DNA of 64,000 nucleotides from Candidatus Thiothrix anitrata (GTDB lineage: Bacteria; Pseudomonadota; Gammaproteobacteria; Thiotrichales; Thiotrichaceae). Below are positions 18,383 through 26,790 of this stretch, piece by piece. Position 1 is the stretch's first letter. Each line of letters opens with the position of its first letter. The position numbers and the translations under genes are program-made. The stretch spans positions 1,825,283 to 1,889,282 of the forward strand of contig NZ_CP072800.1 of NCBI RefSeq assembly GCF_017901155.1, read 5' to 3'. Below the pieces are notes generated by a model. It worked only from the letters and a program-made list of their open reading frames with translations, did not search any database and was not told the origin of the DNA.

Positions 18383-18410
18383 AGTATAGGTCGCCGTCAA
18401 GTTTTGTCAA
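18383..18410 (-). promoter_or_regulatory. Sigma-70 promoter of the XRE/PIN operon
   Basis: Reading the minus strand: -35 TTGACA (18410-18405), 16-bp spacing, -10 TATACT (18388-18383). The predicted start falls at about 18376, at or next to the ATG, so the mRNA should be nearly leaderless. CTTGAC occurs twice, 10 bp apart, across the -35 region; this direct repeat on one DNA face is a candidate XRE operator. Confidence 0.65.
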
Positions 18411-18530
18411 GTTGAAACAAGCTATGCTCAACCTTACTTTTTTGTAACTTTACCATGCCAAAACTTTTGGTTGACAACGTAACTAAAACATCTGAGTGTG
18501 ACTCATCCACGCAATTTGGGATGAAGCACC

Positions 18531-19073
18531 GTGCAAAATCTACCTTTCAGTAACGCCAACGTGCCATTGGCAGACCTACCCGATGTTGAACAGTTCGACT
18601 GGCAGGCACTCTCGCCGCGCTATATGCCGATTAATGCCATGCTAAATCTATTGGTAACGCTGGTATTGCTTATTATCTGGTTCGCCAGTGAATACACCTT
18701 GTTGTCTGCCATTACCGCTGATTATCAGCCTTTGGCGGGTTGGGTGATGCTGGGGTTGATCGCCTTGAGCGTGCTTTACAATGTGTATGGCATTTTCGCT
18801 GATCAGCGTGTGGCGTATGCCTTGCGTGAGCATGATGTGGGGTTTCGTTGGGGCTTATTGTTTCGGCATACGGTGATTCAGCCGCTGACCCGTATTCAAC
18901 ACATTGAGCTGAAACGCGGCCCGCTTGAGCGCAGTGCGGGGTTGGCAACCTTGCAGGTGTTCAGTGCCGGTAGCGGTACGTATACGTTTGCAATCCCCGG
19001 CTTACCTGTCGAGCAGGCGCAAGGCTTGCGGCAGTTTATTTTGCAGCATCAGGATTTACAGCATGGCGGATAA
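18531..19073 (+). CDS. PH-domain membrane protein, YdbS-like
   Basis: 180 residues from GTG 18531. Two hydrophobic helices (about residues 38-60 and 68-88) are followed by a bacterial PH domain (bPH2/DUF304): ALREHDVGFRWGLLFRHTVI, then PLTRIQHIELKRGPLERSAG and LQVFSAGSGTYTFAIPGLP. The next gene encodes a larger protein with the same domains and overlaps it by 11 nt, the usual YdbS-YdbT pair. The function is poorly known; a role at the membrane is suggested by the helices. Confidence 0.8.
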   Translation: MQNLPFSNANVPLADLPDVEQFDWQALSPRYMPINAMLNLLVTLVLLIIWFASEYTLLSAITADYQPLAGWVMLGLIALSVLYNVYGIFADQRVAYALREHDVGFRWGLLFRHTVIQPLTRIQHIELKRGPLERSAGLATLQVFSAGSGTYTFAIPGLPVEQAQGLRQFILQHQDLQHGG

Positions 19074-20601
19074 TGCGCTGCAAAAGCTGGAAAATTGGCA
19101 GCATTTATCACCGATTGCGTTGCTGTATTTCAGTCTGCAAAGTTTGCAGGCGGTGTTTGGCAGTGTGTTTTACCTCATTCCACTCACCATTTTTACGTAT
19201 CGGGGCTTGCAAGATGCGCCACTGCTGACGTTGGGCGCGATAGTGCTTGGCTTGGGGGTGTTCGCGGGTATTGCGGTGTTGCGCTATTATTTTTACCAGT
19301 TTCGGGTAACGGGCGACACGGTGGATATTCAGGCGGGGATTATTCAAAAAACCCAGCTCAACCTGCCTTTCGAGCGCATTCAGAATGTGAAACTGGAGCA
19401 GCCTTTGTATTACCGCTTCACCGATCATGTGATGGTGCAGTTGGATACCGCTGGTTCGAGTCGCGACGAGGCGCAGCTTGTTGCTTTGTCGCGTTCACAA
19501 GCGGAAGCGTTGCAGCACGCCATTTATGCGGCGCATTCAACTACCACGATTACCCAAGAGACCGCCACTACGATTGCCAGCGACATTGAGGAGGTGACAG
19601 AGACAATCCCCAACGAACGCTTATTGAATCGGCGCAGTGTCGGCGATTTACTGATTTATGGGATTAGCAATAATCGGGTGTGGGTGTTTTTGGCAGCAAC
19701 GACACCGTTTTGGGATAACGCGCTGGAGCGGATTGGTGAACGGCTGGAAACGTCGGGCATTGATGTGGTGCAGTATTTTGACCCGACGCAGCAGTCGCTG
19801 GGGTGGTTGATTGTGCTGATGGTGGGCATTGCCTTGTTGGTGGTGATGTTCATGGCGTTGTTATCGGTGGCGGGCGCGATGTTGAGCTTTTTTGATTACA
19901 GCTTGGTGCAGCGTGGTGAGCGTTATATCCAACGGTGTGGTTTGTTTACGCGCCACGAAGTGAGTATGAAACTGTCGCGCTTGCAATGGGTGCAGTTGCA
20001 GCAAAGTTGGTTGGAGCGGGTGTTTGGGCGTTGCAATGTGCGCTTTGAGCAAATTCAAGCGCCGCAGGCAGGTTTGGCGGATGCGGGGCGAATTATGGTT
20101 CCCGCCGTTACGCCGCAGGATGCGCAAGCATTGTTGGCGGAGGCGTTGCCAGCGCAGCGTTTAGCCGAGGTGGGGTTTGCGCCGATTAACTGGCGGTTTT
20201 TAATCCGACCGTTTTTGTTCTGTCTTGTGTTGGTCGGGGTGTCGCAATGGCTGTTGCGCCCTGATTCGCCGCTCTTGGCAAATGTTGCGTTACTGCTTGG
20301 GGTTTGGATCGGCTTGCTGAGCGTGTTGCGTTGGCGACGCTGGGGGTATGCGCTGGATAGTCAGTTTCTGTATATCCGCAAAGGGCTGATTGGGGTGAAT
20401 TATTACTGCCTGCCGATTTTTAAGGTGCAGCAGGTGAGCTATACGCAAAGCTGGTGGTTGCAGCGCCATGAGCTGTGTCATGTGCGGCTGGTGTTTGCAT
20501 CGGGTGCTCAGGGCGTGCCGTTTATCCCCTGGGCGGTGGGTAAGCGTATTGTGAATGACGGCTTGTATCAGGCGGAAAGTAGTGGGCGGAGTTGGATGTA
20601 G
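19063..20601 (+). CDS. PH-domain membrane protein, YdbT-like
   Basis: 512 residues from ATG 19063, inside the end of the ydbS-like gene. It contains repeated units of paired transmembrane helices followed by PH (bPH2) domains: FRVTGDTVDIQAGIIQ with LPFERIQNVKLEQPLYYRF, then YSLVQRGERYIQRCGLFTRH with LQWVQLQQSW, and a third with QFLYIRKGLIGVNYY. This is the YdbT architecture. The longer frame beginning at 18925 lies within the upstream gene and is not used. Confidence 0.82.
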   Translation: MADNALQKLENWQHLSPIALLYFSLQSLQAVFGSVFYLIPLTIFTYRGLQDAPLLTLGAIVLGLGVFAGIAVLRYYFYQFRVTGDTVDIQAGIIQKTQLNLPFERIQNVKLEQPLYYRFTDHVMVQLDTAGSSRDEAQLVALSRSQAEALQHAIYAAHSTTTITQETATTIASDIEEVTETIPNERLLNRRSVGDLLIYGISNNRVWVFLAATTPFWDNALERIGERLETSGIDVVQYFDPTQQSLGWLIVLMVGIALLVVMFMALLSVAGAMLSFFDYSLVQRGERYIQRCGLFTRHEVSMKLSRLQWVQLQQSWLERVFGRCNVRFEQIQAPQAGLADAGRIMVPAVTPQDAQALLAEALPAQRLAEVGFAPINWRFLIRPFLFCLVLVGVSQWLLRPDSPLLANVALLLGVWIGLLSVLRWRRWGYALDSQFLYIRKGLIGVNYYCLPIFKVQQVSYTQSWWLQRHELCHVRLVFASGAQGVPFIPWAVGKRIVNDGLYQAESSGRSWM

Positions 20602-20611
20602 TACTACTGAA

Positions 20612-21136
20612 TTACTGAGTTATACGCACGTTGTGTGGTGCAATCGAACGTGGTTGGGTATTAGCTTCCAATGCCAATAAATATTCCTTCGCTGTCAATC
20701 CGCCAGCGTACCCGGCAAGCTTACCCGATTTTGCAATCACCCGATGGCAAGGCACGATAATGCTGACAGGATTTAAGCCGTTGGTATGTCCGATGGCACG
20801 CACCGCTTGCGGTTGCCCGATCATTTGCGCTTGTTCGGAGTAGCTTAGGGTTTTGCCGTAGGGAATCTCACGCAGGGCTTGCCAAGTGCGCAGTTGAAAA
20901 TCGGTGCCGTGCAGTTCCAGCGGTAGGGCGAAGCAGCGGCGTGTTCCGGCAAAATAGGCTTGTAATTGATTGATGGCGGCTTGGGTTAGGGCATTGCTTT
21001 GTACTTTGAAGTTACCCAAGGTGGCGCGGATGCGTTGCCAATTGCTGTCGAAAGCCAAGGCACACAGCGCGTAGTCGGTGGCGGCAATGTGTAATGTCCC
21101 GATGGGTGATTCCCAAGTTTCAACACAGGTGTTCAT
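20612..21136 (-). CDS. ogt: Methylated-DNA-[protein]-cysteine S-methyltransferase
   Basis: 174 residues. It repairs O6-alkylguanine by transferring the alkyl group to its own cysteine. The active-site motif is VPCHRVI, followed by GKLAGYAGGLTAKEYLLALE. The DNA-binding winged helix includes WQALREIPYGKTLSYSEQA and QAVRAIGHTNGLNPVSII. The length fits single-domain Ogt rather than Ada. GGAGGA stands just before ATG 21136. It converges with the ydbT-like gene. Confidence 0.93.
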   Translation of the reverse strand: MNTCVETWESPIGTLHIAATDYALCALAFDSNWQRIRATLGNFKVQSNALTQAAINQLQAYFAGTRRCFALPLELHGTDFQLRTWQALREIPYGKTLSYSEQAQMIGQPQAVRAIGHTNGLNPVSIIVPCHRVIAKSGKLAGYAGGLTAKEYLLALEANTQPRSIAPHNVRITQ

Positions 21137-21267
21137 TGATTCCTCCGGTGGTTTGATTTATTTTTTAACGCTTAACTACTGTGATTGTAGAAGGATGCTG
21201 TAGTAACCGCACCAATCTTGCTCAAACTAAGCCAAAAAAGCACAACATAAGTGCAACCTAATGAACC

Positions 21268-21298
21268 GTAGGGTGAGTAGAGCGCAAGCGAAACCCAC
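21268..21298. repeat. Short intergenic repeat (GTAGGGTG...AAACCCAC)
   Basis: Imperfect dyad beginning GTAGGGTGAGTAGAGCGC and ending GCGAAACCCAC. This pattern is common as scattered intergenic repeats in gammaproteobacteria. Only one copy was noticed in this window, so the repeat call rests on recognition. The rest of 21137-21330 shows nothing else. Confidence 0.4.
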
Positions 21299-21330
21299 TA
21301 ATCCCGCCACAAACCCCCAACGTTTCCACT

Positions 21331-21347
21331 TGGCACACCCCTTGCAT
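21331..21347 (+). promoter_or_regulatory. Sigma-54 promoter
   Basis: TGGCAC (21331-21336), 5 bp, TTGCAT (21342-21347): a full match to the RpoN -24/-12 consensus TGGCAC-N5-TTGCW with correct GG-to-GC spacing. The predicted start is near 21357. No activator site was identified upstream. It drives the terminator-bounded region at 21357-21493 and perhaps the broken TAT gene beyond. Confidence 0.8.
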
Positions 21348-21356
21348 TGTAATCAC

Positions 21357-21493
21357 CATGCAGTCAACGGCGACTGCGTAATCATGAAGTGACTCCTCCT
21401 CCTAACCGTGCGATGTAGCGCGGGTATTTGGGTAAAGCTGCCCTGACGACTGTTGGTTCCTCCTCCGCCAACAGATTGTCAGGGCTTTTTTTT
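21357..21493 (+). ncRNA. Candidate sigma-54-dependent small RNA or attenuated leader
   Basis: About 137 nt between a sigma-54 start and an intrinsic terminator, without a coding frame of note. It starts with a 6-bp hairpin (GCAGTC 21360-21365, GACTGC 21372-21377), then a single-stranded stretch with TCCTCCTCCT (21394-21403), and ends in a two-part terminator stem whose loop displays TTCCTCCTCC (21457-21466). Two exposed C/U-rich segments complementary to Shine-Dalgarno sequences are typical of trans-acting small RNAs. The alternative is an attenuator for the decayed gene at 21516. Confidence 0.55.
21440..21493 (+). terminator. Strong intrinsic terminator
   Basis: Outer stem GCCCTGAC (21440-21447) with GTCAGGGC (21478-21485), inner stem CTGTTGG (21450-21456) with CCAACAG (21468-21474), then eight T residues at 21486-21493. 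Confidence 0.88.
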
Positions 21494-21515
21494 GGCTACG
21501 AAAAAGGTTTTTACG

Positions 21516-21669
21516 ATGAGCAACACACACGCAACCGAACGCCGTACCTTCCTCAAGAAAGCGGCACGGGCGCAAGGCAACACCTGTGCCTGCGGCAGAT
21601 GAGGAGGTGCAGCCCGCAAGGGGTAATATTGTTGAGTTGAAAAAAGTGCCTGCCAAAGAAGCGGCATAA
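21516..21669 (+). pseudogene. Broken TAT-signal small protein, formate-dehydrogenase-associated type
   Basis: The ATG-initiated frame reads MSNTHATERRTFLKKAARAQ, a twin-arginine leader like those of the short proteins encoded before formate dehydrogenase subunits, and stops at a TGA near 21602. In another frame the sequence continues PVPAADEEVQPARGNIVELK and ends KVPAKEAA with a TAA at 21667-21669, as an intact family member would. A deletion removing the alanine-rich middle together with a frameshift explains both halves. No formate dehydrogenase genes follow. Confidence 0.6.
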
Positions 21670-21696
21670 TCCGTCTGTTTGGCAGATAATGCCGCG

Positions 21697-22113
21697 ATGG
21701 ATTATCTGCTGCTGTTCACGTCGGCGTTACTCGCCGCTACCTTGATTCCCGCGCAATCGGAAGCCGTGCTCGTTGGGTTATTGCTCAACGGGCAGAGTGC
21801 GTTTTGGCTGTTGATTGCGGTGGCGACGTTGGGCAATACGCTGGGTTCGGTGATTAACTGGTGGCTGGGGCGTTATCTGGAACACTTTCAGGATAAACGC
21901 TGGTTTCCGGTGAAGGCGGCAAGCTTGGCGCGGGCGCAACAGTGGTTTCAGCGTTATGGGTGGGGGGTGTTGTTACTGAGTTGGTTGCCGGTCATCGGTG
22001 ATCCGCTGACGGTGGTGGCGGGGGTGATGCGGATGCGGTTGCTGCCGTTTGTAGCGGTGGTGGCAGTGGCGAAGGGCGGGCGGTATGGGGTGTTGGCGTG
22101 GGTGGTGCTTTAG
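21697..22113 (+). CDS. YqaA-family membrane protein (SNARE-associated/DedA-like)
   Basis: 138 residues from ATG 21697. Four hydrophobic segments; PAQSEAVLVGLLL, GNTLGSVINWWLGRYLE and the loop RYGWGVLLLSWLPVIGDPLT match the YqaA branch of DedA-like proteins, membrane proteins linked to lipid transport and envelope homeostasis. A TTG six codons upstream is possible, but the ATG begins the hydrophobic helix directly as in relatives. Confidence 0.82.
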   Translation: MDYLLLFTSALLAATLIPAQSEAVLVGLLLNGQSAFWLLIAVATLGNTLGSVINWWLGRYLEHFQDKRWFPVKAASLARAQQWFQRYGWGVLLLSWLPVIGDPLTVVAGVMRMRLLPFVAVVAVAKGGRYGVLAWVVL

Positions 22114-22125
22114 ATTCCCGATTTT

Positions 22126-22173
22126 TGTAGGAGCCAGCCTTGCTGGCGATCGCTTGCAGGACAAGCTCCTACA
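22126..22173. repeat. REP-like inverted repeat
   Basis: TGTAGGAGC (22126-22134) and GCTCCTACA (22165-22173) flank an imperfect inner stem. It lies between convergent genes and resembles REP elements known from Pseudomonas and relatives; it may also act as a bidirectional transcription barrier. Confidence 0.65.
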
Positions 22174-22195
22174 GAAGATGTTTCGTTACACGTTT

Positions 22196-22795
22196 CTAAG
22201 CGGGTTTTTGCAGAAAGGTTGCGGAGAATGTGCGCCATTTATCCAGTATTTCCTTACGCTTTGGAACATCGCGCTCGTGTTTTAACTGATGGTACGTGGC
22301 AATGTATTCTTGGCGTAATGTTGTCAACGGTTGGCTGTTGTATTCAGCCTCAATCCATTGGCGTTCTGCGGGGGTGGGTTCATGCAGGTATTCTTGAATT
22401 TCCCTTAGGTAACTGTTGTCGGCTTGGTTTGACCAGTGCCATATATCCAGTTGGTCGATGGGTTTATTGAACAGGAATGGCAGCAGGTACAAATTGTTGA
22501 GCATGACGATTTGTAGGCGGTAACGTGCTTGTGCTGTGTTGCCAGCCCGAAGTTCAGCCAGCACCCAATACAAATCGAAGACGGGTTCGCCGATGTCATC
22601 ATCGAACTCTTCTTCAAACCACCTGTAAAAGGCTAATGCTTTGTCATTATCGCCAGCCAAAACGTAATAGACGGGGGCGAGGTAGCGTTTGCCTGAGCCG
22701 TCGTTGATGTATCCGTATTGTTGTTTTTCTTTGAGGAGTTCGCGTTTTGCTCTATTGGCGCGTTCGCGGTAGCGTTTGATTTCTTCTGGGGTCAT
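22196..22795 (-). CDS. Hypothetical helical (TPR-like) protein
   Basis: 199 residues, no recognised family. An N-terminal charged helix (IKRYRERANRAKRELLKEK) is followed by helix pairs resembling tetratricopeptide units: YLAPVYYVLAGDNDKALAFY and FDLYWVLAELRAGNTAQARY. PFLFNKPIDQLDIWHWSN resembles a segment seen in proteins that track work unit by unit in this kind of TPR fold. No signal peptide. It lies 54 bp downstream of the Gabija-like pair on the same strand, so it could be read from the same transcript. Confidence 0.55.
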   Translation of the reverse strand: MTPEEIKRYRERANRAKRELLKEKQQYGYINDGSGKRYLAPVYYVLAGDNDKALAFYRWFEEEFDDDIGEPVFDLYWVLAELRAGNTAQARYRLQIVMLNNLYLLPFLFNKPIDQLDIWHWSNQADNSYLREIQEYLHEPTPAERQWIEAEYNSQPLTTLRQEYIATYHQLKHERDVPKRKEILDKWRTFSATFLQKPA

Positions 22796-22849
22796 GGGTG
22801 TTCCTAAGTTATTGAGTATGTGTTTGATACAGTTCTGAGATATTGCGAT

Positions 22850-24652
22850 TCAAGTCGGGTAAACTTCGTCGTAATCAAATGCGCAGGACTGTAGCTGCTG
22901 CGTTGGCTGATAAAAATTTAAACGACCTCGGTTTCGACCTGCTTCTGAAAATAGGTGTAGGTTTTTTTTAGCACGCGAACCAATAACGTACAGTAACTTT
23001 CGAGCACTCGCATTGCTGTCGTTATCATTGAAGTGAGGTACGATGCCATCAAGCAGAGCGTAGGCGATCACAACATCAAACTCAGCTCCTTTTACACCAT
23101 GAATTGTAGATACCGTTATCCCTGATCGGTTTTGAAAAACTTTTTTGAAGAAGTTTATATCTCTAATTCCATCAATACCCTCGTTTTCAATACGTAATAT
23201 ACGTGATTCTGAGGCGGAAAAAAAAGCCTGATGAGCTTTCTCTAATTGCGTAAAGTTTTGATAATGGATGCCGATTCTTAAAAATAAAGAGTCAAAGAAT
23301 TGTCGTAAAAAAGCTAATCCATGGCTTTCATTAATGGTTATAGAGTTACATTCACGAAGGAAAAGCCGTCGAGAGATTTTTGATATATCGATTCCTACAT
23401 CTTTCAAGTCGTTGAGTATTTCACCAGCCCAGCGAAGGCGACGAACGAACATAGTGGGTAGAGGCTCTGTAAGGGCAATTCTTGATAGTTTGTACCAGAA
23501 GTTCTCAATGTCTCTTGCGAATGGCACCATGCCGGGGCCATCAAACTGATGCTGGGGCATTCTTACGACTAGTCTTCGTGTCATCGTTGCCAAATGAAAC
23601 CATTGTGGTGCAATGATGCATATCTGATTGGGTGGGATATTAAGTTTCTCTACGTTGTACTGAATTAACTTAACTATTTCATCAGCCAAGTCATCTTTAT
23701 TGATGGAATCGTTGTATGATATGAGGCTGGGATAATCACGTATGTTACCCGCAGCTTCAATATTCGTATTGTAGATATTGAAGTTGCCAAAATATTCGAT
23801 GATTCGATTCGAAGATCGATAATTCAAAGATAATTCTTTTTCTTCAATATGTATGCCAGATAATTCTCTGAGTTGATGGATAGTAATTGGATAACCACCT
23901 AGTGAACTGTAAATTGCTTGATTGGGATCACCTACCATAAAAAGTCTGGTTTTGCCAATACCGACTCTGAGAATATATGTAATGATTGCATATTGAATTT
24001 CCTTAGTGTCCTGATACTCGTCAACAAGAATTATAGAGAAAATTTTTGAGAGATTTACACTAATTGGTGGGTATTTTCCAATAAGTTTACAGGCAAAATG
24101 CAGAATTAATTCAAAATCTATCTGCTTATTCTTGAGTAGATGCCTGAAATACTCTTTTAGTATATTGGCTATTATTGGACGTTTATTTTGATCCGAACAG
24201 GCAAGGACAACCCCTTTTTGTGTGAAGTAATAATCGCAGTCCCAATGGGTTACTTTTTTATCTTTATATGGTGTACACAGATCCTCAAGAATTTTTTCAC
24301 GTTCGTGAAGATCAATAATGCTGTATCCATGTGCCAGTTTTGGTTCATATATAGCATAAGGTTTAATGATCCATTCGAGGCAGAAAGAATGGATAGTGCC
24401 AATCCAAAGTTGGTCGGTATTTACACCCATACTCTCAATACGTTCCTGAATCTCGTCGGCTGCACGGTGCGTGTAAGTGATCGCAACAACGAACTGACGC
24501 GAAGACTCTAGCCGAGAGAGTTCATAAGCAATTTTGTAGGTCAACGTCCTGGTTTTTCCACTGCCCGGACAGGCGATTAGAAATAGACTTTCAGGTAATA
24601 AGATAGCCTCGGCCTGCTCACGGTTTAAATCACGCTCAGTCCAAGTAAACAT
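22850..24652 (-). CDS. gajB: UvrD/Rep-type helicase, GajB-like
   Basis: 600 residues, superfamily 1 helicase. Walker A IACPGSGKTRTL (about residue 27), Walker B ILVDEYQDT, motif IV-like LSLNYRSSNRIIEYF, and the late motif VSTIHGVKGAEFDVVIAYAL. The upstream overlapping gene encodes an ABC-ATPase/TOPRIM protein, the Gabija gene order. In Gabija the helicase-like partner binds the GajA tetramer and contributes to phage DNA degradation. The gene is richer in A+T than its neighbours, suggesting transfer. Without the partner the call would be a generic UvrD-like helicase. Confidence 0.78.
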   Translation of the reverse strand: MFTWTERDLNREQAEAILLPESLFLIACPGSGKTRTLTYKIAYELSRLESSRQFVVAITYTHRAADEIQERIESMGVNTDQLWIGTIHSFCLEWIIKPYAIYEPKLAHGYSIIDLHEREKILEDLCTPYKDKKVTHWDCDYYFTQKGVVLACSDQNKRPIIANILKEYFRHLLKNKQIDFELILHFACKLIGKYPPISVNLSKIFSIILVDEYQDTKEIQYAIITYILRVGIGKTRLFMVGDPNQAIYSSLGGYPITIHQLRELSGIHIEEKELSLNYRSSNRIIEYFGNFNIYNTNIEAAGNIRDYPSLISYNDSINKDDLADEIVKLIQYNVEKLNIPPNQICIIAPQWFHLATMTRRLVVRMPQHQFDGPGMVPFARDIENFWYKLSRIALTEPLPTMFVRRLRWAGEILNDLKDVGIDISKISRRLFLRECNSITINESHGLAFLRQFFDSLFLRIGIHYQNFTQLEKAHQAFFSASESRILRIENEGIDGIRDINFFKKVFQNRSGITVSTIHGVKGAEFDVVIAYALLDGIVPHFNDNDSNASARKLLYVIGSRAKKNLHLFSEAGRNRGRLNFYQPTQQLQSCAFDYDEVYPT

Positions 24653-26790
24653 TATTCAACGCTCGCAAGTAGTGTGTGAATCTGATCATTTTGGAGATAG
24701 GTCTGCATTGATTTTTTCAGAGCAGAAAGATTTATTCTGCCAGCTCTATACTCATGAAGACTGACTAAAGCATTGTCTGATAAAGCATGGGGAATACATC
24801 CACAATCTAACGCACAATTAAGCCTATAGAGATAAATGTTGAAAAATAATTCTGTCGATAAATTTGGCTGAGAGAAAAAGATAGCATCGCGAATGTAGCA
24901 TGGGATTTTAGTTTTGTGGTCGACAGTTTTACCCAGTAGAATTGCAAACCATCCTTTTCCTTGATTCTCCGCCATAGTCAGTACACGTTTGCCATACTGC
25001 GCTATATTTCCAGACCTAATTTCTGTCTTGGCGGTATTGATCGTTGATTCCTGTATGTATATTTGTGGAACTAATGCTGCAATATTTTCAGAATTACCTG
25101 TTGTTATAAAGTCAACTTCAAAAGTATGTTGGGCATAATGAACAGAGATCCAAGGATTATTATGACTGAATGTATCTAGTTCATCTTTTCTTGCCGCACC
25201 AACAGTCGCTGCATTAATACATTTGTTTTTATATTTTTTGTCCGCATCACTTTCGCCGTTAGTATGAGTTGTGTCAATGAAGGCTGCATCTAAATCAGTA
25301 ATGATGCTGCACCGTTTTCTGATTCTTGTGTCATGGAAAAGTACTGCTATGTTTTTGAATCCCGTGCTTCTAATATTAATTAAACTCACGCCAAGTTCAT
25401 CTAAGCTAATGCCGAATACTTTTTTGAATAAAATAGGTATGAGAATTTCTTCTGCATCGCCTTCTACAAGCACAACACTTTTAGCAAAGAGTAAATTACT
25501 TCTGATTGCATCAAGATACCGTTGAATGTTACCAATCTCATCAGGTTTGAGTCCGGTTGATGGCTGATAAGCCTCGCACTTATTATCTCTCCTGCCCAGA
25601 ATATTTACATTCTCTATGTTACTGACTTCTGAAATATGAGTTGAATGCGTGGAATAGATTATTTGGGTATCTTGGTAGTCGATGCGATCGAAAAGTGTTT
25701 TCTGAATATGAGTATGAATATGTGCTTCCGGCTCCTCAATTAGAAGAAAGTTTGCAATTTGCTTTTTCTCTATTTGATATTTAAATTGAAGCAGCTTTAG
25801 TGTCAAAAATATTAAATTGGCACCTCCAAGACTTAATTCGTGAATTGCGCCCTCATAACCATCATCTGATTCACCGACGAAGAGTCGTAGAGACTGAAAT
25901 AACTTGTCGGCATCTTCTGGAAGATCTGATTTGATAGATAAGGATTTTGGAGAGTAGGTCTCTCCTGCTGTATTATTAATTGTGCTTCGAATATTTTTGC
26001 GTACAGTTTGAACATCTTCCAAAGACTCAATCGATGCATTAAGAGCCTGCACTTTCTCCACTATTGGAGTCATTGTTGCCTCGGAAATATCACCACTCTT
26101 GCTTTTCAATAAAGCGAGAAGTGGATTTGTCCTGTTGTTATGAAATTCGGCTACAACATCACGAAGTGCTTGAATGTATGTAAATGAAACTTCTCTGGCT
26201 AAGGAGAGGATTGTCGGAACGCGGGAGCCAATTCGAGGATCGTCAACTTCTTTGCTAAAAATACACTGATCAAAGTCGCCTACAATTTCTTTGTATGTGG
26301 CTTCATGTCCGAAATTGCCATCGCTTCTGCCGGTAAAAACAGTCTCGTAATCATCAATTTCTATTTTCTGTCGAATAGTAGTAAGCTGTTGTAAGTCGCC
26401 ATCCTCAAGACTAGCTAGTTTTAGCCTCACGTTCTTGTTGGGGCGGAATATGAGATTGTAAGTTGCTTTGTTAATGGTTTCATTCTCTAACACACCGGTG
26501 GCATGTAGAAAAAGAGCTTGAATTGCTTCGTCCGACCCGATTTCGTCGAATTCTAAGCTTATGATGATCCAGTGTCCTCTCCAGTCATTTAGCCCACGGT
26601 GAAAGTCGGAGTCATCAAGTTTGAATGCTGACTTCACCATGTTATCGTCAAGTAATAAGCGAATCGCACGGAAAATATTCGTTTTTCCTGATCCGTTTTC
26701 ACCAATAACCGTATTTACGCCCTTGTTAAAAGTTAAGGTGGTATTCGCAAAGTTCCGGTAGTTGACAACTGTCAGCTTTGAAATGTGCAT
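24652..26790 (-). CDS. gajA: OLD-family ATPase/TOPRIM nuclease, GajA-like
   Basis: 712 residues. N-terminal ABC ATPase: YRNFANTTLTFNKGVNTVIG followed by ENGSGKTNIFRAI (Walker A), the signature region LSLGGANLIFLTLKLLQF, and Walker B NFLLIEEPEAHIHTHIQ. The TOPRIM domain starts at SVVLVEGDAEEILIPILFKK, with SIITDLDAAF as the DxD segment. These are the parts of GajA/OLD nucleases. It is longer than the best-known GajA (about 580 residues), with an extra C-terminal region of about 150 residues. The stop overlaps the gajB-like start by one base (TAATG). Confidence 0.78.
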   Translation of the reverse strand: MHISKLTVVNYRNFANTTLTFNKGVNTVIGENGSGKTNIFRAIRLLLDDNMVKSAFKLDDSDFHRGLNDWRGHWIIISLEFDEIGSDEAIQALFLHATGVLENETINKATYNLIFRPNKNVRLKLASLEDGDLQQLTTIRQKIEIDDYETVFTGRSDGNFGHEATYKEIVGDFDQCIFSKEVDDPRIGSRVPTILSLAREVSFTYIQALRDVVAEFHNNRTNPLLALLKSKSGDISEATMTPIVEKVQALNASIESLEDVQTVRKNIRSTINNTAGETYSPKSLSIKSDLPEDADKLFQSLRLFVGESDDGYEGAIHELSLGGANLIFLTLKLLQFKYQIEKKQIANFLLIEEPEAHIHTHIQKTLFDRIDYQDTQIIYSTHSTHISEVSNIENVNILGRRDNKCEAYQPSTGLKPDEIGNIQRYLDAIRSNLLFAKSVVLVEGDAEEILIPILFKKVFGISLDELGVSLINIRSTGFKNIAVLFHDTRIRKRCSIITDLDAAFIDTTHTNGESDADKKYKNKCINAATVGAARKDELDTFSHNNPWISVHYAQHTFEVDFITTGNSENIAALVPQIYIQESTINTAKTEIRSGNIAQYGKRVLTMAENQGKGWFAILLGKTVDHKTKIPCYIRDAIFFSQPNLSTELFFNIYLYRLNCALDCGCIPHALSDNALVSLHEYRAGRINLSALKKSMQTYLQNDQIHTLLASVE

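Noticed and set aside
18377-18400. TTG start giving the XRE protein eight extra residues
   Set aside because: The TTG lies between the -35 and -10 boxes of the promoter, upstream of the predicted transcription start.
19095-19589. 164-codon frame inside the ydbT-like gene
   Set aside because: Shadow frame; the main frame has clear PH domains and membrane helices.
21402-21656. Reverse-strand frame of 84 codons over the terminator and TAT relic
   Set aside because: It runs through the terminator hairpin and its Cys-rich product looks like antisense of the TAT relic; no ribosome-binding site.
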